Positions 15,189-23,753 of a stretch of 32,727 nt of DNA are shown one piece after another. The notes beneath the pieces were generated by a model. It was not told where the DNA came from, did no database searches, and was given only the letters and a program-made list of their open reading frames with translations. The translations under genes and the position numbers were made by a program. Within the stretch, counting starts at the first letter, position 1; each line of letters opens with the position of its first letter. This stretch comes from Pelagibius sp. (GTDB taxonomy: Bacteria; Pseudomonadota; Alphaproteobacteria; Kiloniellales; Kiloniellaceae): NCBI GenBank assembly GCA_028280305.1, contig JANQMC010000026.1:1-32727 (forward strand). Direction: 5' to 3'.

Positions 15189-16265
15189 ATGCCAAGCAGA
15201 AAACTGACCGCAGCCTTGATGGCTGCCACCATCCTAACGGGGGCGACGGCGGCTCAGGCCGAAACCCTGCGGCTTCTGACCTGGGGGTCCTATGCGCCGG
15301 AGGAAGTCGTCAAGCTGTTCGAGGAGAAGTACCCGGACATCGATGTCGAGGTGACCTTCTCCAACAACGAAGAGATGATCGCGAAGCTGCGGGCCACGGG
15401 CGGCGCCGGTTATGACCTGGCACAGCCGAGCCACGACCGCATTTATGCAGCGCAGCTCGAATACAACATCTACAAGCCCATGGACCTGTCGAAGATCGAC
15501 ACCTCGGTGATGCAGCCCAAGCTGCTGGACGGCGTGAAGGCCAACACCACGATCGACGGCGCAGTCTACTCTGTGCCGCACCAGTGGGGTACCTCCGGTC
15601 TGATGGCCGACAAGACCAAGGCGCCGGACGTGAAGGGTTGGGGCGACCTCTGCGACCCGAAGTACGCCGGCAAGACCTCGATGCGCCTGAAGCGCACCAT
15701 CCTGCTGGGCACGGCCTTTGCCATGGGTGAAGATCCCTTCGCGGCCTATGCGGATCTCGACAAGTATCAGGCTATTCTCGACAAGGTTGTCGACAAGCTG
15801 ATTGCCTGCAAAGACAACATCAAGACCTACTGGAAGGGTGGGGACGACCTTTCCGCCCTGATGCTCTCCGGCGAAGTGATCGCTTCCGAGACCTGGGATT
15901 CTACTGCTTACAGGCTCTACAACCAGAACCCCAACATCGTCTTCGTGCCGCCCGAGACCGGGGCTCTCGCCTGGATCGATACCTTCACCCTGCCCCGCAA
16001 GGGCAAGGCCGACGAGGCTGCCTACAAGTGGATCAACTTCGTGCTGCAGCCGGAGATCGTGAAGCTCATGTCCGCCAGCACCGGCAGTGCCGCTGCGGTC
16101 AAGGGCAGCAAGGAACTGCTGCCCGACGACAAGAAAGCGGCCTTCGCGGCGGCCTTCTCCGACGAGGACATTGCGAACCTGCAATTCTTCGCGAACATCC
16201 CGCCGGGTGTCGAAGACATGGAGGGCAAGGCCCTCGAGAAGATCAAGGCTGCCACCGGCGGCTGA
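15189..16265 (+). CDS. potD: Periplasmic spermidine/putrescine-type (PotD-like) substrate-binding protein
   Basis: A 358-residue precursor with a clear Sec signal peptide: MPSRK, hydrophobic LTAALMAATILTGATA, then AQA before the mature start ETLRLLTWGSYAPEEVVKLF. The mature part shows the PotD/PotF pattern: GAGYDLAQPSHDRIYAAQ, YKPMDLSKI, VPHQWGTSGLMADK, WGDLCDPKYAGKTSM, YWKGGDDLSALMLSGEVIASETWDS and AWIDTFTLPRKGKADEAAYKWINF. AAGGGAGG (15176-15183) is a strong ribosome-binding site. It is the first gene of a complete importer (ATPase and two permeases follow). The family binds polyamines but also many other amines and quaternary compounds, and the ligand residues cannot be judged by eye, so 'polyamine' is a family label only. 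A strong hairpin separates it from the ATPase gene. Confidence 0.93.
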   Translation: MPSRKLTAALMAATILTGATAAQAETLRLLTWGSYAPEEVVKLFEEKYPDIDVEVTFSNNEEMIAKLRATGGAGYDLAQPSHDRIYAAQLEYNIYKPMDLSKIDTSVMQPKLLDGVKANTTIDGAVYSVPHQWGTSGLMADKTKAPDVKGWGDLCDPKYAGKTSMRLKRTILLGTAFAMGEDPFAAYADLDKYQAILDKVVDKLIACKDNIKTYWKGGDDLSALMLSGEVIASETWDSTAYRLYNQNPNIVFVPPETGALAWIDTFTLPRKGKADEAAYKWINFVLQPEIVKLMSASTGSAAAVKGSKELLPDDKKAAFAAAFSDEDIANLQFFANIPPGVEDMEGKALEKIKAATGG

Positions 16266-16283
16266 TCCGGCAGTTCGGTTCGC

Positions 16284-16338
16284 AGAGACGCTGTCCCTGG
16301 TCTAAGCCGTCAGGTTTCTGACCAGGGGCCGCGTCTCT
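16284..16338 (+). terminator. Long intercistronic hairpin between binding-protein and ATPase genes
   Basis: AGAGACGC (16284-16291) pairs with GCGTCTCT (16331-16338) and CCCTGGTC (16295-16302) with GACCAGGG (16320-16327). The internal TGT/GCC segment contributes one G-C and one G-T pair, so the stem is about 19 bp with a single mismatch and a 17-nt loop. There is no T-run. Its place directly after the binding-protein gene suits partial termination or 3' protection that yields more binding protein than membrane components, as known for other ABC operons. Confidence 0.7.
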
Positions 16339-16375
16339 CCTTCCCGGGGTCCTTTACTCCCCGACGGGCAATTGC

Positions 16376-17491
16376 ATGAACGCTTCCCACGACTACGACC
16401 TTGAATGCACCGGCGTCTCGAAGAACTTCGGACGCCTGCGCGCGGTCGATGAAGTTTCCTTCAAGATCCCAAGCGGCTCCTTCTTTTCGATCCTGGGCCC
16501 TTCGGGCTGCGGCAAGACGACCCTGATGCGGATGATCGCCGGTTTCGAGGATCCCACGGCCGGGGACGTCAAGATCAAGGGGACCTCGGTCCTCAACACG
16601 CCGCCGAACAAGCGCAACGTGAAGATGGTCTTCCAGCATCTGGCGCTTTTCCCGATGATGAACGTCTACGAGAACATCGCCTACGGCCTGCGCTGCAACG
16701 GCGCCGGCAAGGCCGAGATCGAGCAGAAGGTAAAACGCGTGCTGGAACGCATCGCCCTGCCGGACGTGGGCGAGCGCGAGATCCACCAGCTTTCCGGCGG
16801 GCAGAAGCAACGCATCGCCATTGCCCGCTGCATGGTGCTCGACCCTGATGTGCTGCTGTTGGACGAGCCGCTTGGCGCTCTTGACCTGAAGCTGCGCGAG
16901 GCCATGAAGATCGAGCTGAAACTGCTTCAGCATCAGTTCAACACCACCTTCGTGTACATTACGCACGATCAGTCGGAAGCGCTGGTGATGTCCGACAACG
17001 TGGCCGTGATGAACCACGGCAAGTTCGAGCAGATCGGCTCTCCCCAGCAGCTCTACCACAATCCCGCCAGTGCTTTCGTCGCCGGCTTCGTCGGTGATGC
17101 CAACCGCTGGAAAGGCCGGGTCCTGGAGGCGGCCGGCGGCGGCATCAGGGTTGAAACGGCGGCGGGCCTCGGCCTGGTCGGCACAGCGGGCAGCGGGCAG
17201 TCTCCGCAAACCGGCGACACGGTCGAGGTCTTCGTCCGTCCTGAATTCATCCGCACCGGCAAGGGCGGCGCCGCGCCCGCTGCGAACCACAATCACTTGG
17301 AAGGTGTTGTGGACAGCTTGCTCTTCAACGGCGCCAACAGCCGGGTTCTGGTCCGTACCGGCAGCGGTGAATTGATCGAAGCCGATGTCACCCTGACCGG
17401 CGGTGCGGACGACGTGCAGCCCGGCGAGACGGTGATCCTGACCTGGTCGCCCGACCAGGCGCTCTGCTTTGCCGCCCGGGCCGACCGGTAA
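16376..17491 (+). CDS. potA: PotA-type ABC transporter ATP-binding protein
   Basis: A 371-residue ATPase. Walker A GPSGCGKTT (41-49), Q-loop VFQHLALFP (Gln87), signature LSGGQKQR (139-146), Walker B VLLLDEP (159-165), D-loop GALD and the switch His197 in ITHDQ are all present. The C-terminal 120 residues form the TOBE domain of the PotA/CysA class. It hydrolyses ATP to drive import through the two permeases encoded next. The start ATG 16376 has only a weak upstream Shine-Dalgarno, and 110 nt with a long hairpin separate it from potD. Its stop overlaps the first permease start in TAATG, so ATPase and permease are translationally coupled. Confidence 0.95.
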   Translation: MNASHDYDLECTGVSKNFGRLRAVDEVSFKIPSGSFFSILGPSGCGKTTLMRMIAGFEDPTAGDVKIKGTSVLNTPPNKRNVKMVFQHLALFPMMNVYENIAYGLRCNGAGKAEIEQKVKRVLERIALPDVGEREIHQLSGGQKQRIAIARCMVLDPDVLLLDEPLGALDLKLREAMKIELKLLQHQFNTTFVYITHDQSEALVMSDNVAVMNHGKFEQIGSPQQLYHNPASAFVAGFVGDANRWKGRVLEAAGGGIRVETAAGLGLVGTAGSGQSPQTGDTVEVFVRPEFIRTGKGGAAPAANHNHLEGVVDSLLFNGANSRVLVRTGSGELIEADVTLTGGADDVQPGETVILTWSPDQALCFAARADR

Positions 17492-18360
17492 TGTCCCAGA
17501 GCGACATCAAGCGGCTTTCGCTGATCCTGCTGTTCATGCCTTTTGCGCTGTGGATTCTGCTGCTGATCGTCCTGCCGCACATCGGCATGGGCGTGCTGGC
17601 CTTGCGGGAGAAGGTGGCGCCGCGGGTCTATGAATTCGGCTTCGGCAACTTCATCGAGTTCCTGCAGGAGCCGATCTACTGGAACACCCTGCTGCGCACC
17701 GGCTCTATGTCGCTGCTGGTGACCGCCCTGGCCCTGCTGGCCGGTTTTCCCATCGCCTACTACATCGCCAAGGTCGCCGGCTGGCGGACGCGCGGCGCCC
17801 TCTTTCTGCTTTGCCTCGTGCCGCTCTGGGTCAGCGACCTTATCCGCGCCTTCGGCTGGATCCTGCTGCTGCGCGAAACCGGTGTCGTCTCCTCGATGCT
17901 GCAGACCATCGGGCTTCTAAACGCGCCGGTCGAGCTGCTCTACAACGACGTCACCGTTGTCATCGGGCTGGTCTACACGGTCATCCTGTTCATGATCGTG
18001 CCGCTGGTCTCCACTCTCGACGGCATGGACGATGCGATGATCGAGGCGGGTTATAACCTCGGCGGCAACGGCTGGACGGTACTGCGCCGAATCATCATTC
18101 CCTATGCGATGCCGGGCATCGTCTCGGGCTGCATCATCGTCTTCATGCTGACCGCCGGCAGCTACCTGACGCCGATACTGCTCGGCGGCAAGAACTCAAG
18201 CTGGTTCACCGAGACCATCTATGAACAGTTCATCACCCGCTACAACTGGGAATCCGGCGCCGCCTTCGGCTTTCTCCTGCTTGCCTTTACTTCCTTCGTT
18301 GTCTGGCTTGGCCTGAAGCTTTCGCGCCAAACCCTTGCCGGCACCATCGCGCGGAGTTGA
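17491..18360 (+). CDS. potB: PotB-type ABC transporter permease
   Basis: A 289-residue inner-membrane permease with about six hydrophobic segments: LILLFMPFALWILLLIVLPH near the start, LLRTGSMSLLVTALALLAGFPIAYYIA, ALFLLCLVPLWVSDLIRAFGW, a segment near VVIGLVYTVILFMIVPLV, GIVSGCIIVFMLTAGSYL and FGFLLLAFTSFVVWLGL. The ATPase-coupling EAA-like loop reads MIEAGYNLGGNGWTVLRRIIIPYAMPGI. ATG 17491 shares one base with the potA stop. It forms the translocation pore with the next gene's product. The family is typical of polyamine and related amine importers. Confidence 0.94.
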   Translation: MSQSDIKRLSLILLFMPFALWILLLIVLPHIGMGVLALREKVAPRVYEFGFGNFIEFLQEPIYWNTLLRTGSMSLLVTALALLAGFPIAYYIAKVAGWRTRGALFLLCLVPLWVSDLIRAFGWILLLRETGVVSSMLQTIGLLNAPVELLYNDVTVVIGLVYTVILFMIVPLVSTLDGMDDAMIEAGYNLGGNGWTVLRRIIIPYAMPGIVSGCIIVFMLTAGSYLTPILLGGKNSSWFTETIYEQFITRYNWESGAAFGFLLLAFTSFVVWLGLKLSRQTLAGTIARS

Positions 18361-18370
18361 GGGCAGCGTC

Positions 18371-19231
18371 ATGATGAAAAACGGCAACAACTGGGCTTTC
18401 CTGATCGGGTACCGGGTTTATGTGCTGGCCTTCTTCATCTTCCTGGCCGCCCCCCTGGTTTCCGCCGGAACCTTCGCCTTCAACGACTCCCTGTTCCCGG
18501 CCCTGCCGTGGCAGGGCTTCACCCTGAACTGGTTCTTCAACGATACCGAGCCTCAGCTCGGGATGTTCCACGACCGGCGGCTGCTGCGGGGTCTCTACTA
18601 TTCCTTCATCATCGCCTGTGCGGTCGCGGCCCTGTCGGTTGCCGCCGGCACCTGCAACGCTTTCCTCTTCGTGCGCCGCGAGTTTCCGGCGAAGAACTTC
18701 TTCTACATCGTGATGATCGTCCCCCTGGTCATTCCCGGGGTCATTCTCGGCATCTCGATCCTGGTGCTCGCCAGCACCGTTGCCAATGGACTGGAGGACC
18801 GCTACGGCATCGAGCTGGAGTTTCTCCGCCCCGGTATTCTGCTGGTCGTCCTCGGCCAATTCTCCTTCGTGACCACCATCACCTCCCTCGTGATCATCGC
18901 GCGGCTGAAGAAGTTCGATGCGGCGATGGAGGAAGCGGCGCTCAATCTGGGGGCCAGCCGTGCGCGGGTGCTGACGACGATTACGCTGCCCTTTCTGCGC
19001 CCGGCCATGATTGCCGGCGGCATCGTCGCCTTTCTCGTTTCTTTCGAGAACTTCAACACCACCCTGTTCCTTGTCGGCTCCGAAGCGCCCCTGACCATCA
19101 CCATGTTCGACCGCATGGCGAAGGTCGGCTCGACGCCGGTTTTGAATGCGGTTTCCTTTTTCCTGATGGTCGGCTCGGGCCTGCTTGCCCTATTGTCTAT
19201 CCTGGTCCAGCGGGACAAATCCGGCGGGTAG
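18371..19231 (+). CDS. potC: PotC-type ABC transporter permease
   Basis: Start placed at ATG 18371 (MMKNGNNWAF), with GAGGG at 18359-18363; the upstream in-frame extension overlaps potB and lacks a good start. The protein is 286 residues with about six membrane segments, beginning VYVLAFFIFLAAPLVSAGTFAF. The EAA-like coupling loop is AMEEAALNLGASRARVLTTITLPFLRPAM, and GGIVAFLVSFENFNTTLFL is a typical PotC segment. It completes the importer. The GMC oxidoreductase gene begins 9 nt later, so that enzyme is very probably part of the same transcript and acts on the imported compound. Confidence 0.94.
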   Translation: MMKNGNNWAFLIGYRVYVLAFFIFLAAPLVSAGTFAFNDSLFPALPWQGFTLNWFFNDTEPQLGMFHDRRLLRGLYYSFIIACAVAALSVAAGTCNAFLFVRREFPAKNFFYIVMIVPLVIPGVILGISILVLASTVANGLEDRYGIELEFLRPGILLVVLGQFSFVTTITSLVIIARLKKFDAAMEEAALNLGASRARVLTTITLPFLRPAMIAGGIVAFLVSFENFNTTLFLVGSEAPLTITMFDRMAKVGSTPVLNAVSFFLMVGSGLLALLSILVQRDKSGG

Positions 19232-19240
19232 TCTGCAAGC

Positions 19241-20872
19241 ATGACTAGTCCTGAAACCGAGAGCTATGACTACATCATCGTCGGCGCCGGATCGGCAGGC
19301 TCTGCGCTGGCCGCCCGTCTGAGCGAAAGCGGCCGTCACAGGGTTCTGCTTCTCGAAGCCGGGCCGGACGACCGCCGCTTCTGGGTTCAGGTGCCTATCG
19401 GCTACGGCCGGTCATTCTACGATCCCCAGGTCAATTGGATGTATGTGACCGAGCCGGTGCCCGGTTTCGGGGCACGGACGAGCTACTGGCCCCGGGGTAA
19501 GGTGCTCGGTGGCTCCAGTTCGATCAACGCCATGGTCTTCATCCGCGGTCAGGCCGAGGACTACGAGGATTGGTGCGCCGCGGGCAACCCCGGCTGGGGC
19601 TGGCAGGACGTCCTGCCGCTCTACAAGCGCATGGAAAGCCATGCCTGGGGTGAAAGCGCGCATCATGGCGGTGCCGGTCCCTTGCATATCATGGCCCCGT
19701 CGCGCGATCTGCATCCGACCTGTGAGGACTTCCTGAGCGCCTGCGAGGAGGCCGGGCTGTCCCGCAATGCGGACTTCAACGGCGCCCGGCAGGAGGGTGT
19801 CGGCACTTACCACATCACCGTGAAGAACGGGATGCGCATGTCTGCCGCGCGGGCCTATCTCTGGCCGGCGCGCGGGCGCCGCAACCTGCGCATTGAAACC
19901 GGGGCGGAGGCCCAGCGCATCCTCTTCGAGGGGCGGCGGGCCGTCGGTATCGAGTATCTCTGCAAAGGTCAGCGTCGAAACGCACGCGCGACCGCAGAGG
20001 TCATTCTCTCAGCCGGCGCCGTGAACACGCCCAAGCTGCTGCTGCTCTCCGGTGTCGGGCCGGCGGGGGAACTGAAAGAGCTTGGCATCGAACCGGTGAT
20101 GGACAGCCCGGCGGTCGGGCATCACCTTCAGGATCACCTGGATCTCGGGATCATCTACCGCAGCAAGGTGCCGACCCTGAACAATCAGCTCTATCCCTGG
20201 TGGGGCAAGCTTTGGGCCGGCGTGAGATACGTAACGCAGCGACGGGGCCCCCTGGCGCTCAGCCTCAACCACGCCGGCGGCTTCATCCGCAGCCGGCCCG
20301 ACCTCGACCGCCCCAACCTGCAACTCTATTTCTCGCCGCTCAGCTATCTGAAGGCGCCGCCGGGTACGCGCCCGCTGATGAACCCCGACCCCTATGCCGC
20401 CTTCCACCTCAGCTTCTCACCCTGTCGGCCGACCAGCCGCGGCTTTCTGCGGCTCAAATCACCGGACCCTGCAGAGGCGCCGGAGATACAGCCCAACTAC
20501 CTCGCCACCGAGCACGACCGGCAGGAGGTTGTCGAGGGGCTCCGCTTCTTGCGGAAGCTTGCGGAAACACCGGCGCTGCGCCGCGTGATTGCGGGAGAGG
20601 CGCAGACCGGCCCGCAAGGGGACGACGATGCCAGCCTGCTTGCCTACGCCCGTAAGGAGAGCGTCACCGTCTATCACCCGGCAGGAACCTGCCGCATGGG
20701 GCCGGACAGCAAGACCTGCGTTGTCGATCCCGCCTTACGGGTTCATGGGGCCGAAGCGCTGCGTATCGCCGATGCCTCCATCTTTCCGACCCTCACGTCG
20801 GGCAACATCAATGCCCCGGCGATCATGACCGGCGAGAAGGCCGGCGACCTGATTCTTCAGGACGCCGTCTAG
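19241..20872 (+). CDS. GMC-family FAD-dependent alcohol oxidoreductase (choline dehydrogenase-like)
   Basis: A 543-residue GMC oxidoreductase. The FAD-binding start is DYIIVGAGSAGSALAARLSESG, the first GMC signature YWPRGKVLGGSSSINAMVF, the second ILSAGAVNTPKLLLLSGVGP, and the C-terminal active-site block VTVYHPAGTCRMG (catalytic His) with TSGNINAPAIMTGEKA. These enzymes oxidise primary alcohols to aldehydes; choline dehydrogenase BetA is the best-known relative, but glucose, alcohol and polyethylene-glycol dehydrogenases look similar. It follows potC by 9 nt with little Shine-Dalgarno, as a coupled last gene of the importer operon. A plausible route is import, oxidation here, then oxidation by the aldehyde dehydrogenase at 10856. 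Only 7 nt separate its stop from the convergent FAD oxidase gene. Confidence 0.92.
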   Translation: MTSPETESYDYIIVGAGSAGSALAARLSESGRHRVLLLEAGPDDRRFWVQVPIGYGRSFYDPQVNWMYVTEPVPGFGARTSYWPRGKVLGGSSSINAMVFIRGQAEDYEDWCAAGNPGWGWQDVLPLYKRMESHAWGESAHHGGAGPLHIMAPSRDLHPTCEDFLSACEEAGLSRNADFNGARQEGVGTYHITVKNGMRMSAARAYLWPARGRRNLRIETGAEAQRILFEGRRAVGIEYLCKGQRRNARATAEVILSAGAVNTPKLLLLSGVGPAGELKELGIEPVMDSPAVGHHLQDHLDLGIIYRSKVPTLNNQLYPWWGKLWAGVRYVTQRRGPLALSLNHAGGFIRSRPDLDRPNLQLYFSPLSYLKAPPGTRPLMNPDPYAAFHLSFSPCRPTSRGFLRLKSPDPAEAPEIQPNYLATEHDRQEVVEGLRFLRKLAETPALRRVIAGEAQTGPQGDDDASLLAYARKESVTVYHPAGTCRMGPDSKTCVVDPALRVHGAEALRIADASIFPTLTSGNINAPAIMTGEKAGDLILQDAV

Positions 20873-20879
20873 AGCGGGT

Positions 20880-22175
20880 TCAGAGACCGAGCCTGTCGCA
20901 GACACGGTAGAAGGCCACCGGCGCGGCGAGGAACCAGGGCCTGCCGCTGTAAAACGGGCGGGTCTGGAACGGGATGTCGTCAAGCGCGGTGCGACCCTCG
21001 GGCAGGCCAAGCACTTTCTGCCCCACCCGGTTCCCGAGATAGGCGGCCATGGAGACACCGGAGCCGCAATAGCCCATGGCGTAGTAGACGCCCTTGTGGC
21101 GGCCGAGGTGGGCAAGGGTATCGAAGGTATAGGCGACGAAGCCCATCCAGGAGTGACTGATCCGGCTTCCCGAGAGTTCCGGGAACAGCCGCACCAGTTC
21201 CCGATGAAGCAGGGTACCGCTGCGCAGGGGATCGGTCTCGCCGCTGGTGACCCGGCCGCCGAAGAGAATGCGGCGACGGTCCGGCGATGGGCGGTAGTAG
21301 TAGACCACGCGGCGGCTGTCACTGACGATGCGGTCGGTCGGCATCACCTGGTCCATGACGTCTTTCGCCAGTGGCTCGGTCGCGATCATGTAGCTGCCGA
21401 TCGGAATGACGCGGCGGCGCTGCCAGGGGAACAGCCCGCTGGTATAGCCGTTGGTGGCGACCACCACTTTGCGGGCCCGCACCTTGCCGCGCGCGGTGAT
21501 GAGGGTGTGGCTGGTCCCGTCGCTTTCAATGCTTGTGACCGGACAATAGGGCATAACCGCTGCCCCGGCGCCGAGAACCCTTTCGAGCAGGCCCTGGTGA
21601 AAGCGGCCCGGATCCAGGCAGGCATGCTTCTCGAAGACGACGCCGCCGAAATAGGCATCGCTGCCGATCTCCCGGCGTTGCTCGTCACGGGGCACGGCAT
21701 GGGCCGGCACGGCCAGTCCCTTCGGTTGGCTGGCGATGGCCCTTGCGAGTCGCTCATACTGCCGGGGAGAGTGCGCCGCATGAAAGCGGCCGGGGACCTT
21801 GAAGTCGCAGTCGATTCCCTCGCCGGCGATGAAGTCGCCGATCCAGGCCAGCGCGCTCTGCCCTTCCCGAATGATCGCCGATGCCGCTTCGCCGCCGTGG
21901 CGACGGGCCAAGGTCTCGTGATCCGGCTTTATGGAGGTGCTGATCTGCCCGCCGTTGCGGGTGCTGCAGCCCCAGCCGGCATGCTCGGCATCCAGGACGA
22001 GCGTGGAACGGCCCGCGCGTGCGACGACCAGGGCGGCGCTGAGGCCCGTATAACCCGATCCCACAATGGCCACGTCCACGGTTTCGGGGAAGGCGACTTC
22101 GGCCAACTCCGGCCTTGGGCTGCGATCCCACCAGTAGGGGGCCAACTTGCGGTCAGAGGTAAAGACGTCGGACAC
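20880..22175 (-). CDS. DAO-family FAD-dependent amine oxidase (PuuB-like)
   Basis: A 431-residue FAD oxidoreductase. The dinucleotide-binding motif is VDVAIVGSGYTGLSAAL (Gly39, Gly41, Gly44 region) and the second FAD contact is STRNGGQIS. The N-terminal APYWWD and the C-terminal GYCGSGVSMAAYLGNRVGQKVLG are typical of the gamma-glutamylputrescine oxidase (PuuB/OrdL) branch of the DAO superfamily. It should oxidise a secondary or primary amine to an imine or aldehyde with FAD. The gene is transcribed away from the DpaL-like operon, with 369 nt between the starts, and converges on the GMC gene. No PuuA or PuuD gene is present, so a full Puu pathway is not supported. Confidence 0.9.
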   Translation of the reverse strand: MSDVFTSDRKLAPYWWDRSPRPELAEVAFPETVDVAIVGSGYTGLSAALVVARAGRSTLVLDAEHAGWGCSTRNGGQISTSIKPDHETLARRHGGEAASAIIREGQSALAWIGDFIAGEGIDCDFKVPGRFHAAHSPRQYERLARAIASQPKGLAVPAHAVPRDEQRREIGSDAYFGGVVFEKHACLDPGRFHQGLLERVLGAGAAVMPYCPVTSIESDGTSHTLITARGKVRARKVVVATNGYTSGLFPWQRRRVIPIGSYMIATEPLAKDVMDQVMPTDRIVSDSRRVVYYYRPSPDRRRILFGGRVTSGETDPLRSGTLLHRELVRLFPELSGSRISHSWMGFVAYTFDTLAHLGRHKGVYYAMGYCGSGVSMAAYLGNRVGQKVLGLPEGRTALDDIPFQTRPFYSGRPWFLAAPVAFYRVCDRLGL

Positions 22176-22544
22176 AGCCGTTCACAGAATTCAATTCCAG
22201 CTCCGGTGTTTACAGTCTCTCCGCATAGGGCGGCGTGGATAAGGGCCATTCCCAACTAACCGCCAGACCACCCGAAGAGACTCTACCCGAAGACATCCCA
22301 ACCGGGTCATCTTACATGCGCAGCGCGGTATCGTAACCGTGGGGATCGTGCATTGGGAGCGATACCGGAAGCGGCCAGGCGAGCGGAACATGACCGCTGC
22401 GCCCCAAGGTAGCGCCGGCCGCACAATTGTTTGGGCTCGGTTTGTAACTATGACTTAGGATGACTGCGGTGGCTCAGCGGGCAGAACCCTTTGCCTGCCG
22501 CTTGTCACCGCCGGAAGACCTTTCGCCGTGCAGAGAGAGACGAG
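22176..22544. promoter_or_regulatory. Divergent intergenic region between FAD amine oxidase and DpaL-like operon
   Basis: No credible gene in 369 nt. CGGTATCG (22326-22333) and CGATACCG (22360-22367) are perfect 8-bp inverted arms with a 26-nt spacer, a possible operator. TTGTTT (22427-22432) and TATGAC (22449-22454), 16 nt apart, are a weak promoter candidate for the + operon. A leader hairpin can form from GCGGTG (22466-22471) with CACCGC (22506-22511), containing an inner GCGGGCAG/CTGCCGC stem with one bulged G. It has no tRNA or recognised riboswitch pattern. Confidence 0.45.
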
Positions 22545-23753
22545 ATGCTCGCCAGTTTCGACCAGGCTAAGCTTGACCACTTCGGTTTCACGCCCCATCG
22601 CGGCGATGCTTATCGGACGGTTTTGCCGCCCGCGGCCTTCGGCGATGCGGCGGCCGAGATCAGGGCCTGGCAGGGCTATGTAGCCACACCATTGCTCCAT
22701 TTGAATGGTCTGGCGGCGAGCCTGGGTCTTGGCGGTGTTCTTTATAAAGACGAAGGCCCCCGCTTCGGTCTGGGCAGCTTCAAGGCCCTGGGTGGCGCCT
22801 ATGCCGCGCTCAGGGTCCTGCAGCATGAGATTGGAAAGGCGCTGGCGGCCAAGGGGTGGACCTCTGCTGTCACCCTGCGGGATATTCGCGAGGGCTGCTT
22901 TGCCGAGGAAGCCGCCCTGATAACGCTGGTCTCGGCGACCGACGGCAATCACGGCCGCTCGCTGGCCTGGGGCTGCCAGCGATTTGGCGCCCCCTGTCGC
23001 ATCTATATCCATGCCGAGGTGAGCGAGGGCCGGGCCGCAGCGATGCGCGATCTGGGGGCGCATGTCGTCCGCATCGACGGCGACTATGACGACTCCGTGC
23101 GCCTGGCGCGCGAGGAGGCCGAGGCCAATGGCTGGTTCGTGGTCTCCGACACCTCCTGGGAAGGCTACTCGGAGCCGCCGCGCGACGTCATGGCGGGCTA
23201 CGGCGTTCTGGTCGGCGAGATCACCGAAGCGCTGGACCGGGCCCCGAGCCATGTCTTTCTGCAGGGCGGAGTCGGCGGCATGGCGGCCGCCATCTGCGCG
23301 GCCTTTCGCCAACACTGGGGCGACGCCAGTCCGCGCGTGGTTATCGTCGAACCGGATCGGGCGGCCTGTCTTTTTGAAAGCGCCAAGGCCGATGAAGCGA
23401 CGGCTGTGCAGATCCAGGAAGAAACCGTCATGGCGGGCCTCTCCTGTGGGGAGCCCTCGGGCATGGCCTGGGCCATCCTGCGCGAAGAGGCTGAGGACTT
23501 CGTCACCATTCCCGATGCGGTGGTGGCGCCGACGCTGCGCCTGCTGGCCTCCCCCGGCGCGGGTGATCCGGTCATCGAGGCAGGGGAATCCGCGGTCGCC
23601 GGGCTGGCCGCTGCCATCATGGCGGCCCGCAACCGTAGTCTGCGGGAGGCACTGAAGCTGAACAACGAGTCGGTTGTCATGATCATCGGTTCCGAAGGGA
23701 TCACGGATGCGGCGGTTCATGCCGAGATGATGCAGGCCCTGGACCATGCCTGA
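22545..23753 (+). CDS. Diaminopropionate ammonia-lyase-like PLP enzyme (DpaL/YgeX family)
   Basis: ATG 22545 is preferred, with GAGAGAGACGAG upstream; the reading frame is open from a TTG at 22491 but nothing supports it. The 402-residue length fits E. coli DpaL (398). The PLP lysine is Lys80 in RFGLGSFKALGGAYAA, and LVSATDGNHGRSLAWGCQRFG is the fold-type II substrate loop. VVSDTSWEGYSEPPRDVMAGYGVLV, FLQGGVGGMAAA and LSCGEPSGMAW are also typical of DpaL. The family cleaves 2,3-diaminopropionate to pyruvate and two ammonia. It is the first gene of a four-gene run, overlapping the next by 8 nt. In ectoine-utilisation operons the equivalent place is held by EutB, another fold-type II enzyme, so the real substrate may be a diamino acid other than 2,3-diaminopropionate. 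Confidence 0.9.
   Translation: MLASFDQAKLDHFGFTPHRGDAYRTVLPPAAFGDAAAEIRAWQGYVATPLLHLNGLAASLGLGGVLYKDEGPRFGLGSFKALGGAYAALRVLQHEIGKALAAKGWTSAVTLRDIREGCFAEEAALITLVSATDGNHGRSLAWGCQRFGAPCRIYIHAEVSEGRAAAMRDLGAHVVRIDGDYDDSVRLAREEAEANGWFVVSDTSWEGYSEPPRDVMAGYGVLVGEITEALDRAPSHVFLQGGVGGMAAAICAAFRQHWGDASPRVVIVEPDRAACLFESAKADEATAVQIQEETVMAGLSCGEPSGMAWAILREEAEDFVTIPDAVVAPTLRLLASPGAGDPVIEAGESAVAGLAAAIMAARNRSLREALKLNNESVVMIIGSEGITDAAVHAEMMQALDHA

Noticed and set aside
20873..20879. Shared terminator between the convergent GMC and FAD oxidase genes
   Set aside because: Only 7 nt separate the stops and no hairpin centred there was visible.
22466..22511. Nested stems that resemble part of a tRNA cloverleaf
   Set aside because: No T-arm consensus, no anticodon arm of the right size and no acceptor pairing of seven bases; treated as a leader hairpin.
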